From Chryseobacterium camelliae (GTDB taxonomy: Bacteria > Bacteroidota > Bacteroidia > Flavobacteriales > Weeksellaceae): DNA of 64,000 bases. Shown here in pieces: positions 8,224 through 17,457 of the stretch. The DNA lies in the NCBI RefSeq assembly GCF_030818575.1, contig NZ_JAUTAL010000001.1, positions 3,038,001 through 3,102,000 of the forward strand, in the 5' to 3' direction. The position numbers and the translations under genes are program-made. The notes below the pieces were generated by a model. The model saw nothing but the letters and a program-made list of their open reading frames with translations, was not told where the DNA came from and made no database searches. How positions within the stretch are numbered: the first letter of the stretch is position 1; each line of letters begins with the position of its first letter.

Positions 8224-11200
8224 TCAGATTTGTTGGGATTTCTTGGTCCTGTTAAAGATCCAGAAAATAATCGGGAAGATGAGCAAAGTAAGAACGGTTG
8301 CCGTAATCAATCCTCCGATGATCACAATCGCAAGGGGTTTCTGGGATTCTGAACCGATTCCTGTAGACAATGCTGCCGGCATCAGTCCTATGGAAGCCAT
8401 CAGGGCCGTCATGATCACGGGTCTTGTCCTGGATTTTACGCCATTCAGGATGGCCTGGTCCAGATGCAGCCCGTTCTTGACGTTCTGATGGAATTCCGTA
8501 ATGAGGATGACTCCGTTCTGGATACAGATTCCCAGCAGGGCAATCATTCCCACCCCGGCGGAAATCCCGAAATTAATTCCGGTTACATGAAGGGCAATGA
8601 TGCCACCGATCAGGGCAAACGGCACATTGGCCAGCACCAGAAGTGAATCTTTCATGTTCCCGAACAGTACAAACAGCAGGAAGAAAATTCCCAGGATACT
8701 GATCGGCACTACCTGAGTCAGCCTTTTTGAAGCCCGCTGCTGGTTTTCAAACTGGCCGGTCCATCCTACAGAATATCCATCCGGAAGATCGATTTTTGAA
8801 ACCGCTTTCTGTGCATCGGCAATCGTACTTCCCAAATCACGGTCGCGGATGGAAAATTTAATCCCGATATACCGTTTGATATCGTCCCGGTAAATAAATG
8901 CGGCTCCGTTATCCTTGACTATCGTGCTGATCTCTTTTAAAGGAATCTTAGACCCGTCCTGTGTAGGAACCATCAATGCAGCGATATCGTTTTCATCTTT
9001 CCTGTATTCTTTTTCATACCGGAGGCGGATCGGGAACTTTCTTTCACCGTCGAACATTTCTGACGCCGTTTTCCCCCCGAATGCCATTTCAAGAACCGAC
9101 TGTGCATCATCCGGCATCACGCCGTAAGCAGCCATCTTATCACGATCCAGTACCACGCTCACTTCGGGCTGTCCGATATTTTTGATGATCCCGGCATCCT
9201 TCACTCCGTTGATATCTTTTACCTGCTTCAGGACTTCTTCTGCCAAGCGGTTCAGGGTCTGAAGGTTGTCCCCATAAATCTTGATTCCGTTTTCTGCTTT
9301 GAAACCTGCCACGGCTTCAGCTACATTATCGGAAATCGGCTGGGAATAATTGAACGTGATTCCCTGATAAGATCTCAGCTTCTTATCAATTTCTTCGATC
9401 AGCTGTTCATAGGTAATATGCCGTTTCCAGTCTTCTTTAGGCTTAAGGTTGACCGCGAACTGCACGAATCCGAATCCGTTGGGGTCTGTACCGTCATTAC
9501 TTCTTCCGGTCTGTGCCAGTACATCCGTCACTTCAGGGAAACTCCTGATATCTTTCTTCAGGAGATCCGCTGTTTTCAGGGATTCTTTCAGCGAGGAGCT
9601 CATCGGCATCTCTGCAGTAATCCAGAGCGAGCCTTCATTCAATTGTGGTAAAAATTCAGTTCCTAAGAATTTACCGGAAAATAAAGTTGCGGCCAGGAAT
9701 AGCAGGGCAACGATAAGACTTAATTTTTTATGCTTAAAAGTATAGTTGAACCCTTTGAGCACAATTCTGTCCCAGAAGTTGACAAACGGATTATTCTTTT
9801 CCCTTACATTTTTATTTAAAAGGATATGTGACAGAACGGGCACCAGGGTAAGAGTAAAAATAAGGGCTCCCGTTAAAGCAAATCCTAAAGTAAACGCTAA
9901 TGGCGAGAACATCTTTCCTTCAACTTTCTGGAATGAGAAAATCGGGATCAGGGATGTAATGATGATCAGTTTTGAGAAGAAAATGGCTTTCCCCAATCCG
10001 GTCCCGGTCTGCTTGATCCATCCGGCCTTAGCCATTTTATTGAATTTTTCAGGTCCGTACTTGTGGGCTTTGTGGTCGAGCATTACGAAGAGCCCTTCCA
10101 CCATGACGACGGCCCCATCGATGATAATTCCGAAGTCTACGGCACCCAAAGAAAGTAAATTGGCACTCATTCCCGCCATTTTCAGGCACAGGAATGCAAA
10201 GAGCAAAGACAACGGAATAATGATGGAAACAATAAGTGTTGTCCTCCAGTCGGCCATAAAGATCAGCACGATTACCGTTACCAGCACAATTCCTTCAATC
10301 AGGTTGTGCATTACGGTATGGGTAGTGAAATCCATCAGGTTGTCACGGTCATAGAACGTCACCATTTTCACATCTTTAGGCAGGATCTTTTCATTAAGCT
10401 CCTTGATTTTCGCTTTTACCCCCACCAGCACTTCACGCGGGTTCTCTCCTTTTCTCATCACAACGATCCCTTCTACGGTATCTTCCTGATTATTCAGGCC
10501 GGCCTGTCCTACCCTAGGCATGGAGCTTTCATGAACATCAGCAACATTCTTCACCAGAACCGGGTTTCCGCTATCGTTCTGTATGGTAATATTACCAATA
10601 TCGGCCACGGATTTTACCAGTCCGATCCCTCGCACCACATAAGCCTGGCCGTTTTTCTCAATGACATCGCCACCCACATTCAGGTTGCTTTTGGTAACCG
10701 CATCATAGACCTGCAACGGGGTAAGGTTGTATTTATCGAGTGCTCTTGGATCGATACTCAATTCAAAGACTTTATCCTGTCCTCCGAACACATTGATATC
10801 CGCTACGCCGGGAACGCCTCTCAGGGCACGGTCAATCACCCAGTTCTGCAAAGTCAGCAGTTCGCGGGAATCTTTGGTTTTACTCTGTAAGGTATAACGG
10901 AAGATTTCACCGGTAGGCCCGTAGGGCGGCTGCACTTCAGGATCTACTTCATCAGGAAGGTTGACGGTCCTCAGCTGATTATTTACCTGGTTTCTGGCAA
11001 AGGTGTCATCCACACCGTCATCAAAAAGGATTTTAACGATGGATAAACCGAACATAGTGGTACTCCTCACGCTGGTTTTCTTCTGGACCGGGCTCATGGC
11101 CAGCTCTATTGGGGTGGTTACAAAACGTTCCACCTCCTCTGCGCTTCGCCCGTTCCATTGGGTAATGATTACAATCTGGGTATTGGTAACATCCGGAAAG

Positions 11201-11322
11201 GCTTCAATAGGCATATTTTTGAAGCTGATAAAACCTGAAACCGCTAAGATGGCTACCCAGATGAATGTGAATGCCTTATTCTTTAATGAAAAAGCAATTA
11301 TATTTTTTATGAATTTATTCAT
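8224..11322 (-). CDS. Heavy-metal efflux RND transporter permease (CzcA/CusA family)
   Basis: Inner-membrane proton/cation antiporter that pumps metal ions out through a three-part CBA complex. Its 1032 residues are full length for the family. The membrane signature SLGAVDFGIIIDGAVVMVEG (residues 391-410) has Asp396, Asp402 and Glu409, matching the D-x5-D-x6-E pattern of CzcA-type (divalent Co/Zn/Cd/Ni) pumps rather than the CusA-type copper/silver pattern. It is last in the operon TolC-adaptor-permease, preceded by a two-component system on the same strand. The substrate is inferred from the motif only. Confidence 0.93.
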   Translation of the reverse strand: MNKFIKNIIAFSLKNKAFTFIWVAILAVSGFISFKNMPIEAFPDVTNTQIVIITQWNGRSAEEVERFVTTPIELAMSPVQKKTSVRSTTMFGLSIVKILFDDGVDDTFARNQVNNQLRTVNLPDEVDPEVQPPYGPTGEIFRYTLQSKTKDSRELLTLQNWVIDRALRGVPGVADINVFGGQDKVFELSIDPRALDKYNLTPLQVYDAVTKSNLNVGGDVIEKNGQAYVVRGIGLVKSVADIGNITIQNDSGNPVLVKNVADVHESSMPRVGQAGLNNQEDTVEGIVVMRKGENPREVLVGVKAKIKELNEKILPKDVKMVTFYDRDNLMDFTTHTVMHNLIEGIVLVTVIVLIFMADWRTTLIVSIIIPLSLLFAFLCLKMAGMSANLLSLGAVDFGIIIDGAVVMVEGLFVMLDHKAHKYGPEKFNKMAKAGWIKQTGTGLGKAIFFSKLIIITSLIPIFSFQKVEGKMFSPLAFTLGFALTGALIFTLTLVPVLSHILLNKNVREKNNPFVNFWDRIVLKGFNYTFKHKKLSLIVALLFLAATLFSGKFLGTEFLPQLNEGSLWITAEMPMSSSLKESLKTADLLKKDIRSFPEVTDVLAQTGRSNDGTDPNGFGFVQFAVNLKPKEDWKRHITYEQLIEEIDKKLRSYQGITFNYSQPISDNVAEAVAGFKAENGIKIYGDNLQTLNRLAEEVLKQVKDINGVKDAGIIKNIGQPEVSVVLDRDKMAAYGVMPDDAQSVLEMAFGGKTASEMFDGERKFPIRLRYEKEYRKDENDIAALMVPTQDGSKIPLKEISTIVKDNGAAFIYRDDIKRYIGIKFSIRDRDLGSTIADAQKAVSKIDLPDGYSVGWTGQFENQQRASKRLTQVVPISILGIFFLLFVLFGNMKDSLLVLANVPFALIGGIIALHVTGINFGISAGVGMIALLGICIQNGVILITEFHQNVKNGLHLDQAILNGVKSRTRPVIMTALMASIGLMPAALSTGIGSESQKPLAIVIIGGLITATVLTLLIFPIIFWIFNRTKKSQQI

Positions 11323-11367
11323 GACGGATTGAATTTACGACTCCGAAAAGTCTTGATAACATTTCAT

Positions 11368-12453
11368 TTAGCTGTTCAGTGAACGATAGATCAGAAGCTG
11401 GTTTTCGGTTACCACCTGTTCTCCTTCAGACAGGCCTTCCGAAACATACGTAACGTCACCAACCTGTTTCAGCACCTTTATTTCCTTCACTTTCACTTCG
11501 GTTCTGGACTTGAATGTCACAACGAAATTCCTGTTGTCATCAAATATGACGGCTTTGGATGGAACGGCCAGTGCCATATTGTTTTCGGAGGTAGATACTT
11601 TGATGGTTGCCTTACTGTCCGGGATCAGCAACCCGTTGGCATTATCAAGTACCACCCGTGCCTGCATAGCATTGGTCTGAGGATCGATGATCTTGAATAT
11701 TTTATCTATTTTCCCGTAGAATATTTTATCCGGATATGAGAGTGTGGAAACCTCCGCTTTCATTCCGAGGCTTATTTTGTCTATATCAGATTCGTTCACA
11801 TTCATAATCGCCCAAACATTCGTAGTATTGGCCACATCAAAAATATTATCGCTGCGGTCGCTCCTCAGCTGCATATCCTTGTTAATGTTCTTCTGGACGA
11901 TGTAGCCACTGATGGGCGCTACAACACTGTAGATGTTTCCTTTCTTCACATTATAGACCGTACTTACCGCTGCCGCTCTCTGCAGCTGGTCCTCAGCTTT
12001 CTGCAACTGGCTTTTAGCTTCAAGGACATCCCTTTCGGTATTCAGCTTGCCTTCATACATTTCCTTGGCTACCCTGAGATTGTTCTGGGCGACCACCAGG
12101 TCTGTCCTGGCATCACTTACGTCTTTCTGCACCTCAGCCAGCTCTGTACTTCTGATGGTAGCCAGTACCTGCCCTTTCCTTACATAATCTCCCAGCTCAA
12201 CATTGACGCTCAGCACGTTGCCACCCACCAGAGGATAAACGTCTATATAGCTGTTTTTATCTGCTGATATTTTCCCGTAAAAATTATAATCATCTTCTAT
12301 GTATTTTTTCTCCACCTTTGCCAAAGCAATAGATTTCAGCATGGTATTGCTCAGCTCAAAGCCTTTTTTGGCCTGAGGTTTCTGTTCTGCCTGCTTTTTT
12401 GAGCATGAAGCCAGTGACAGGGCAATAAATAAAGGGATAATATATCTTTTCAT
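11368..12453 (-). CDS. RND efflux periplasmic adaptor subunit (CusB/CzcB-like lipoprotein)
   Basis: Membrane-fusion protein joining the inner-membrane pump to the outer-membrane channel. The 361 residues start with a lipoprotein signal (LSLASC, Cys17), then a lipoyl/barrel-sandwich half (VYPLVGGNVLSVNVELGDYV), an alpha-helical hairpin (about 105-165), the second lipoyl half (YSVVAPISGYIVQKNI) and a beta-barrel (ANTTNVWAIMNVNESDI). It lies one base after the TolC-like gene and 45 bases before the permease gene, a typical co-transcribed efflux operon. No His-rich metal-binding extension is visible. Confidence 0.9.
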   Translation of the reverse strand: MKRYIIPLFIALSLASCSKKQAEQKPQAKKGFELSNTMLKSIALAKVEKKYIEDDYNFYGKISADKNSYIDVYPLVGGNVLSVNVELGDYVRKGQVLATIRSTELAEVQKDVSDARTDLVVAQNNLRVAKEMYEGKLNTERDVLEAKSQLQKAEDQLQRAAAVSTVYNVKKGNIYSVVAPISGYIVQKNINKDMQLRSDRSDNIFDVANTTNVWAIMNVNESDIDKISLGMKAEVSTLSYPDKIFYGKIDKIFKIIDPQTNAMQARVVLDNANGLLIPDSKATIKVSTSENNMALAVPSKAVIFDDNRNFVVTFKSRTEVKVKEIKVLKQVGDVTYVSEGLSEGEQVVTENQLLIYRSLNS

Positions 12454-12454
12454 G

Positions 12455-13696
12455 TTAATAGAAGATTTTTGTTTGTACTAATTCATTAAGTTTTTCAGCA
12501 GACTGTATCACATTGTTTTTCATGTCGTACACCTGAAGCACAGCATCCCTGTAGCTATCCATAAAGTCGGTGAATTCAATGAGGCTTATATTGCCGCTCC
12601 TGAAGTTTTTAAGCATTCCGGTATATACCAGCTCAAGGTTATCGAGGTCTGTAGAGTGGATACCGGTAAGCTGGTCATACTGGTTTTTCCATGTCTGATA
12701 GGCCGCCTGTACTTTTGTTTCGAGGCTCAGCTTCTGAAAATCCGCATTTTTCTGATTTTGCTGAATGGCATAATTGGCTTTTTCAACATTGCCGCGGTTG
12801 CTTTTCCATAACGGCAGCGGTATTCCCACCATCAGGTTGACTTCATTTTTAAATGTCCCTCCGTTCTGGTCCCATCCTGCCCCTATATTCACGTCCGGTA
12901 CATTAAGGGATTTCTGCCACTGGGAGTACAGCTTACTGTTATCAATCAGTTTCAGATAATACCGGTAATCTGCATTGTTTTCCAGGGCTACTTTCTTCAG
13001 CTCTTCAGTATCTCCGAAAGGCTGGGCAGCAAGCAGGTCTTTTGCTTCGCTTTCGGAAAGGAGCGGATCAATATCATCGGTAATGCCGGTTAAAATTTTC
13101 AGGTCTTCTTCAAATTCAAGGATATTTTTATTGATTTCCACTTTATCACTGTTCAGCTGGATAACGATGCTTTGCAGGCGGACCTGGTCTTTCAGCGAGA
13201 CGTTTCCCTTGGCGGTCTGAACCCGGTAAGCACTCAGCAGGTCATTCATATAACCAAGCTGCCTGTTGACATTGTCGAGTTTCAGTTTTTCATAATAGAG
13301 GTTGAAGTATGTGGTTCTCAGCTGGGTCCTGAGGTCTACCATAAGCTGGGAAAACTGGAGCTGGGCTAGTTCTTTGTTGGATTTGGCAAAGGCAATTTCA
13401 TTTTTCTTTTTGCCTCCCATATAAATCAGTTGGGTTACCTGGGCCCCTTTCGCATGCCCGGCATCGAAAAGTTTTTTGCCTTCCGGATTATAGGCATTGA
13501 TCTGCCCGCTGAGCTGAGGAAGCTCCCAGATTTTAGCCTGTAAGATATCCGCATCAGCCATGTTGATGTTGTACTGTTCGGCAAGAAGCTGAAGATTATT
13601 TTTCTGAAAAGCCTCTTCACAGTCTGCCAGTGACATCTGCTGTTGTGCCGCCATCAAAGAGGATGCAACGAGCAACAGCCCTGCTATTCTGTTCAT
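12455..13696 (-). CDS. TolC-family outer-membrane efflux protein
   Basis: Outer-membrane channel of the CBA efflux complex. The 413 residues have a signal peptide (MNRIAGLLLVASSLMAAQQ) and the two repeated helical OEP segments (about 22-200 and 215-405), rich in Leu/Gln heptads, with the usual GNV/GNISLIEF turns. It is the first gene of the three-gene operon. Upstream (13697-13926) is a 230-base region that should contain the operon promoter and a response-regulator site, and the two-component genes end just beyond it. Confidence 0.9.
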   Translation of the reverse strand: MNRIAGLLLVASSLMAAQQQMSLADCEEAFQKNNLQLLAEQYNINMADADILQAKIWELPQLSGQINAYNPEGKKLFDAGHAKGAQVTQLIYMGGKKKNEIAFAKSNKELAQLQFSQLMVDLRTQLRTTYFNLYYEKLKLDNVNRQLGYMNDLLSAYRVQTAKGNVSLKDQVRLQSIVIQLNSDKVEINKNILEFEEDLKILTGITDDIDPLLSESEAKDLLAAQPFGDTEELKKVALENNADYRYYLKLIDNSKLYSQWQKSLNVPDVNIGAGWDQNGGTFKNEVNLMVGIPLPLWKSNRGNVEKANYAIQQNQKNADFQKLSLETKVQAAYQTWKNQYDQLTGIHSTDLDNLELVYTGMLKNFRSGNISLIEFTDFMDSYRDAVLQVYDMKNNVIQSAEKLNELVQTKIFY

Positions 13697-13777
13697 TCTT
13701 TCAATTTTATATTACAAAAATGGTTTTATGCTCTTAAAAACAACTTAAATCATAATTAAAAAAAAATTAAATTTCAG

Positions 13778-13802
13778 AGACACATCTGTTAAAACAGTGT
13801 CT
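13778..13802. other. Inverted repeat upstream of the efflux operon
   Basis: AGACA ... TGTCT encloses a CTGTT/AACAG inner repeat, in the gap between the sensor kinase stop and the TolC-like start. It may be an operator for the response regulator or a weak terminator for the kinase gene. An A/T-rich tract lies about ten bases further on the minus strand. Confidence 0.35.
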
Positions 13803-13926
13803 TTAAAGAAATTATATTTAATTTTTTAACTTTATAATTAAAAACTCAGAATTTTATTATCGCAGTTTCAGAAATGGGTTCCTTTCTTGCCAGCAATACC
13901 CGGAAGCATTTTTCAGCAGCCGGAAT

Positions 13927-15291
13927 TCATATATTGAATGTAATCCGGAATGTATTGGTATATTCATCCGGAGCCAGATAGCCGATGTGGGCACCATGGT
14001 ATTCAATAATCCTCTTCACAATGCGCAACCCGAGGCCGGAGCCGGAAATATTCTGGGCATTGTTTCCTCTGGTAAAGGCTTCAAAAAGCTTCTGCTGTTC
14101 CGTTTCAGGAATGGTAGCTCCTTTGGAGATCACATCTATGATGATGGAAGACTCCGTTTCAGTAAGCAGCACATTCACTTCCATATCATCGGAATAGATC
14201 GCTGCATTCTTAAATAAGTTGATAAAGACGATATCCAGCAACGACTGTATTCCGCTTACCGTAAAAAGGGCATGCTCGGAAGTGTCTTCGGATATGAGGA
14301 AATCCATTTTCAGATCCGGATAGCTTTTCTCTACGGTTTCAAAAGATTCAAAGATCACTTCATCAATACGCACTTCTTCGTAAAGGCTCTGGATATTTTC
14401 TTTGTCAAATTTCGTAAGCAGCAACAAGGAATTTGTAAGATCGGACAGCTGGTATACGTCCTGCTGGATCTGTTTCAGTGAGGAAATGGTTTCAGGGCTG
14501 TGATTTCCAAGCTTAATCATGTTTTCCAGCTGGAAAGCCATTCTGGTGATGGGCGTGCGAATCTCATGGGAAGCACTGGCCGTAAAATCTCTCTGCGACT
14601 GGAATACATCATTCAGCCGGGCTATCATCGTATTGAAAGAGTTGGCCAGAACACTGATCTCGTCATTGGATTCTTTCACCGGAATCTGGGTCGTGAGCTT
14701 GTGGGCCGTTACTTCTGAAATTTCCTGGTTCAGCTCTTCCAGAGGCCTTAGGAATTGCTCCAGGAGATAGTAGCTGAAAAGGCCGATGAGCAGTGTGCTC
14801 ATGACATATGCTGTAATGAGGAGGTACTTCAGGTACAGGAGTTTAGAGTTGCCGTTGGAATCATAGGCACTTGTCAAGATATAATAATTCTCCCCTTTGA
14901 TGGTGCGTAAGGCGGCATAGATTTCCGGCACCGAATTTTCGTCATAGATGATCTTTTTTTCATCCAGCCGCTGGAGTAAGCCGTCGTCCCAGGATACATT
15001 CTGGTCCTTAATCGTACTGTATATCAGCTCTTTTTTACTGTTAAATATCAGGATGGTTTCGTTAAGGAGGATATTATCGGAATTCTCATTGAAAAAGAGC
15101 GGCGCTTCCTCTTCAAAATCTTTGGACCGGGAAATGAAGTGAGAGGTAAATTCCAGGCGTTGCCTGAACCGCTCCTTAAACTCTTCTTTCCTGAAATCGT
15201 TAAAAGACATATAGATTACCACCATCACGATACCGAAGAGCAGTGAGAAGGCAATGCTGAGGTTGAGGGCCAGTTTCCGTTTTAAAGACAT
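13927..15291 (-). CDS. Sensor histidine kinase of the efflux operon
   Basis: Two-pass inner-membrane kinase of 454 residues: transmembrane segment 1 (about 9-29), a periplasmic sensor region (30-150), transmembrane segment 2 (about 153-175), HAMP (to about 230), HisKA with the phospho-accepting His in SASHEIRTPITRM, an N-box (INLFKNAAIYS) and the G-box GSGLGLRIVKRI. It follows the response-regulator gene with no gap and is 230 bases before the efflux operon. It probably senses periplasmic metal, as CusS/CzcS do (inference from context). Confidence 0.92.
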   Translation of the reverse strand: MSLKRKLALNLSIAFSLLFGIVMVVIYMSFNDFRKEEFKERFRQRLEFTSHFISRSKDFEEEAPLFFNENSDNILLNETILIFNSKKELIYSTIKDQNVSWDDGLLQRLDEKKIIYDENSVPEIYAALRTIKGENYYILTSAYDSNGNSKLLYLKYLLITAYVMSTLLIGLFSYYLLEQFLRPLEELNQEISEVTAHKLTTQIPVKESNDEISVLANSFNTMIARLNDVFQSQRDFTASASHEIRTPITRMAFQLENMIKLGNHSPETISSLKQIQQDVYQLSDLTNSLLLLTKFDKENIQSLYEEVRIDEVIFESFETVEKSYPDLKMDFLISEDTSEHALFTVSGIQSLLDIVFINLFKNAAIYSDDMEVNVLLTETESSIIIDVISKGATIPETEQQKLFEAFTRGNNAQNISGSGLGLRIVKRIIEYHGAHIGYLAPDEYTNTFRITFNI

Positions 15292-15975
15292 TTATAAAGG
15301 GCTTAGGTAATATCCGAAGCCCGAACGGGTGTGGATCAGTTTTACTTTAAAGTCCTTGTCAATCTTTTTCCGCAGGAAGTTGATGTATACTTCTACCGTA
15401 TTGGTATTGGTATTGAAATTATGTTCCCATACGTGCTCAGTAATCTGTTGTTTGGAAACAGTCCTTCCCTGGGCTTCCGCAAGATAGACGAGCAGCTGGA
15501 ACTCTTTCAGGGTGAGGCTGATCTCATGGCCGCTGCGGTATACTTTCTGTTCGGTTTTGTTGATGATAAGATCATCGATCCGGATGATTTCCTGATCTGA
15601 ATTTTCAGAAGGAGCCTTACGTCTCAGTAAGGAATTGATCCGTAACAGCAGTTCTTCAAACTGGAAGGGCTTAACAAGGTAGTCATCAGCAAGCCTGTTG
15701 AAAGCATCCTTTTTATCGGAAATATCGCCGTAAGCCGAAATAATCAGGATGGGAGTATTCTTATCGAAAGAACGGATGGTCTGACATACTTCCAGGCCGT
15801 TGATCTTGGGAACATTGATGTCCAGCAGGTACAGGTCATAACCGCTGTCCTTGATCTGATTCAGGAAAGTTTCGCCGTCATATACCCTCTGACAGCTGAA
15901 ATGATTGGATTCTAAAAATTTACACAATTCCGCGGATAGGATCAGGTCATCTTCCAATAAAAGAATGTTCATCAA
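15292..15975 (-). CDS. OmpR/PhoB-family response regulator
   Basis: A 227-residue DNA-binding regulator. The receiver domain (1-118) has the acidic pair EDD at 8-10, the phospho-acceptor Asp in LYLLDINVPKINGLEV, and the Lys in YLVKPFQFEEL. The C-terminal winged helix (about 130-225) has the family pattern SLTLKEFQLLVYLAE and NTVEVYINFLRKKID. It is the first gene of the two-component pair, and its partner kinase starts at the base next to its stop. It probably controls the downstream metal efflux operon. Confidence 0.94.
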   Translation of the reverse strand: MMNILLLEDDLILSAELCKFLESNHFSCQRVYDGETFLNQIKDSGYDLYLLDINVPKINGLEVCQTIRSFDKNTPILIISAYGDISDKKDAFNRLADDYLVKPFQFEELLLRINSLLRRKAPSENSDQEIIRIDDLIINKTEQKVYRSGHEISLTLKEFQLLVYLAEAQGRTVSKQQITEHVWEHNFNTNTNTVEVYINFLRKKIDKDFKVKLIHTRSGFGYYLSPL

Positions 15976-16367
15976 AAATTATTTTCCACTAAATTAAATA
16001 AAATTTTGTGATATCTACCACGCCTGGGAAATATGTCCTGAATTATAATATTATTTTAAGTTTAGATATCTTAAATTCTTACTCAACTCCACACCACGGT
16101 ATTAATATATTTTTTATGATAGCATAAAATTTAACATAATAATTTCTGTAATTTTAAATGGTTTACGGAGTATTCCTTCACATCTATCCTGATCATACTG
16201 CTTACCATGAATACCTTTAAGCATGATAAGAAAGTTTCGGTAAATACGGTTGTCCATTATCTGGCTTATACTTTTTTTTGTATCATTGTTTGGGATGAAA
16301 CCTGCTTGTTAAAAGTTAATTTTTATCCATACAGTGAAATAACATCCCCTAACGTATTAATACTAAA
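15976..16367. other. 392-base intergenic region without a clear gene
   Basis: AT-rich DNA between the divergent response regulator and OsmC genes. A 58-codon frame (16207-16383) that ends in an ATGA overlap with the OsmC start is open but has no recognisable protein features. I see no consensus promoter for either gene and no RNA structure. Confidence 0.5.
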
Positions 16368-16847
16368 ATGTTACACGAAATGAAAAAAACACACCATTAT
16401 CACAACAAGACAATATGGACCGGAAACACCGGGTTATCTACAAAAAATTACCGTTCGTATGAAAGGACCTATACCATCTCTGTTGAAGGGAAAGCTGACC
16501 TTAGCGGATCTTCTGATCCTGCGTTTTTAGGAAACCCGCAGCTTCATAATCCTGAAGATCTTTTATTGGCTTCCGTTTCTTCATGTCATCTCTTATGGTA
16601 CCTGCACCTGTGCTCCGTTCATCATATATTGGTAGAGGAATATACCGATTGTGCGGAAGGTTTCATGGAGGAGCATGAAAATGGCAGCGGACGATTTACA
16701 GATATCGTATTAAAACCTAAAATCAAAGTCGCTCAAAAAGATATGGTGGAAAAGGCCGTTGAACTCCATCATTCGGCTGGTGAATACTGCTTCATCGCCA
16801 ATTCACTTAACTTTAAAGTCCGCCATGAGCCTGAAATTACCTTTTGA
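16368..16847 (+). CDS. OsmC family protein
   Basis: Member of the OsmC/Ohr fold, thiol-dependent peroxidases acting on organic hydroperoxides. The 159 residues include the conserved core NPEDLLLASVSSCHLLWYLHLC (about 62-83), with the first Cys in SSCH as the peroxidatic candidate; the second active-site position is less clear (EYCFIANS near the C terminus). This belongs to the OsmC-like rather than the classical Ohr branch. The start may instead be the ATG at 16380 (MKKTHHYHNKT), which resembles relatives more closely. It is monocistronic and divergent from the metal-sensing two-component genes. Confidence 0.82.
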   Translation: MLHEMKKTHHYHNKTIWTGNTGLSTKNYRSYERTYTISVEGKADLSGSSDPAFLGNPQLHNPEDLLLASVSSCHLLWYLHLCSVHHILVEEYTDCAEGFMEEHENGSGRFTDIVLKPKIKVAQKDMVEKAVELHHSAGEYCFIANSLNFKVRHEPEITF

Positions 16848-16978
16848 ACTGTGAGTGACTTCTGATAAAAATAAAACCTTCCGGCAGGCACAAAAATGGA
16901 AAGTAATAAGAAGAAGGTTTGCTGGAGAAAGTCTTTTGAATAGAAAAATCCAGAATAACGTTGCAGCTATGAGTGCAT

Positions 16979-17004
16979 AAAAAAATCCCGGGACAATCCG
17001 GGAT
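16979..17004 (-). terminator. Terminator of the tRNA cluster
   Basis: On the minus strand ATCCCGG-ATTGTC-CCGGGAT is followed by a run of Ts, beginning nine bases after the tRNA-Thr(GGT) 3' end. It closes the tRNA transcript, which in related genomes would run on to tuf. Confidence 0.8.
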
Positions 17005-17012
17005 TTCTTCTG

Positions 17013-17084
17013 AGCCAACTACGGGACTTGAACCCGTGACCTCTTCCTTACCAAGGAAGCACTCTACCGCTGAGCTAAGTCGGC
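17013..17084 (-). tRNA. tRNA-Thr (anticodon GGT)
   Basis: Cloverleaf on the minus strand: acceptor GCCGACT/AGTTGGC, anticodon loop TTGGTAA and a GGTTCAAGTCC T-arm. It corresponds to thrT of the E. coli thrU-tyrU-glyT-thrT-tufB order. It is single copy, unlike the other three tRNAs of the cluster. Confidence 0.96.
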
Positions 17085-17091
17085 CTGAACC

Positions 17092-17117
17092 AAAAAAATC
17101 ACACTGTGAGCGTGATT
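17092..17117 (-). terminator. Hairpin with U-tract between tRNA-Gly copy 1 and tRNA-Thr(GGT)
   Basis: On the minus strand AATCAC ... GTGATT is followed by a T-run of seven. It must be leaky, or act in processing, if tRNA-Thr(GGT) is transcribed from the promoters upstream, since no other promoter fits in the 40-base gap. Confidence 0.55.
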
Positions 17118-17125
17118 TTTATGTG

Positions 17126-17198
17126 AGCGGAAGACGGGGGTCGAACCCGCGACATTCAGCTTGGAAGGCTGACGCTCTACCAACTGAGCTACTTCCGC
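17126..17198 (-). tRNA. tRNA-Gly (anticodon TCC), copy 1
   Basis: Acceptor GCGGAAG/CTTCCGC, anticodon loop CTTCCAA and T-arm GGGTTCGACCCCC on the minus strand. The gene is identical to the copy at 17543-17615. Confidence 0.97.
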
Positions 17199-17231
17199 AA
17201 TTTTGTTTCCAAAATTATTGGTAACGCTGTG

Positions 17232-17262
17232 CAAACTTAGGAAAATCCAGTGAAATCTGCAA
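17232..17262 (-). promoter_or_regulatory. Promoter before tRNA-Gly copy 1
   Basis: On the minus strand TTG (17260-17262), a 20-base spacer and TAAGTTTG (17232-17239) match the consensus. The start would be about 27 bases before the tRNA. It is duplicated with the tRNA block. Confidence 0.6.
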
Positions 17263-17284
17263 CTTTTTTTTCTAATATAAAATG

Positions 17285-17365
17285 TGGGGAGAGCAGGATT
17301 CGAACCTACGAAGCCGAAGCAACTGAGTTACAGTCAGTCCCATTTAGCCACTCTGGAATCTCCCC
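17285..17365 (-). tRNA. tRNA-Tyr (anticodon GTA), copy 1
   Basis: Class II tRNA with a long variable arm (TTGCTTCGGCTTC region). Acceptor GGGGAGA/TCTCCCC and anticodon loop CTGTAAC on the minus strand. Identical to the copy at 17702-17782. Confidence 0.97.
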
Positions 17366-17383
17366 AGATATTTTATATTAATG

Positions 17384-17457
17384 AGCCTCCAGAGGGATTC
17401 GAACCCACGACCCCGAGATTACAAATCACGTGCTCTGGCCAACTGAGCTATGGAGGC
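17384..17457 (-). tRNA. tRNA-Thr (anticodon TGT), copy 1
   Basis: Acceptor GCCTCCA/TGGAGGC, anticodon loop TTTGTAA, T-arm GGGTTCGAATCCC on the minus strand. Identical to 17801-17874. No consensus promoter lies directly upstream; the preceding 85 bases hold the hairpin after tRNA-Gly copy 2. Confidence 0.96.

Noticed and set aside
9746-10890. Long open frames of 202 and 194 codons on the plus strand
   Set aside because: They are antisense to the czcA-like gene and have no protein-like features.
16207-16383. 58-codon open frame before the OsmC gene
   Set aside because: No homology I can recognise, no promoter or ribosome site, and unusual composition. The ATGA overlap with an OsmC start is likely chance.
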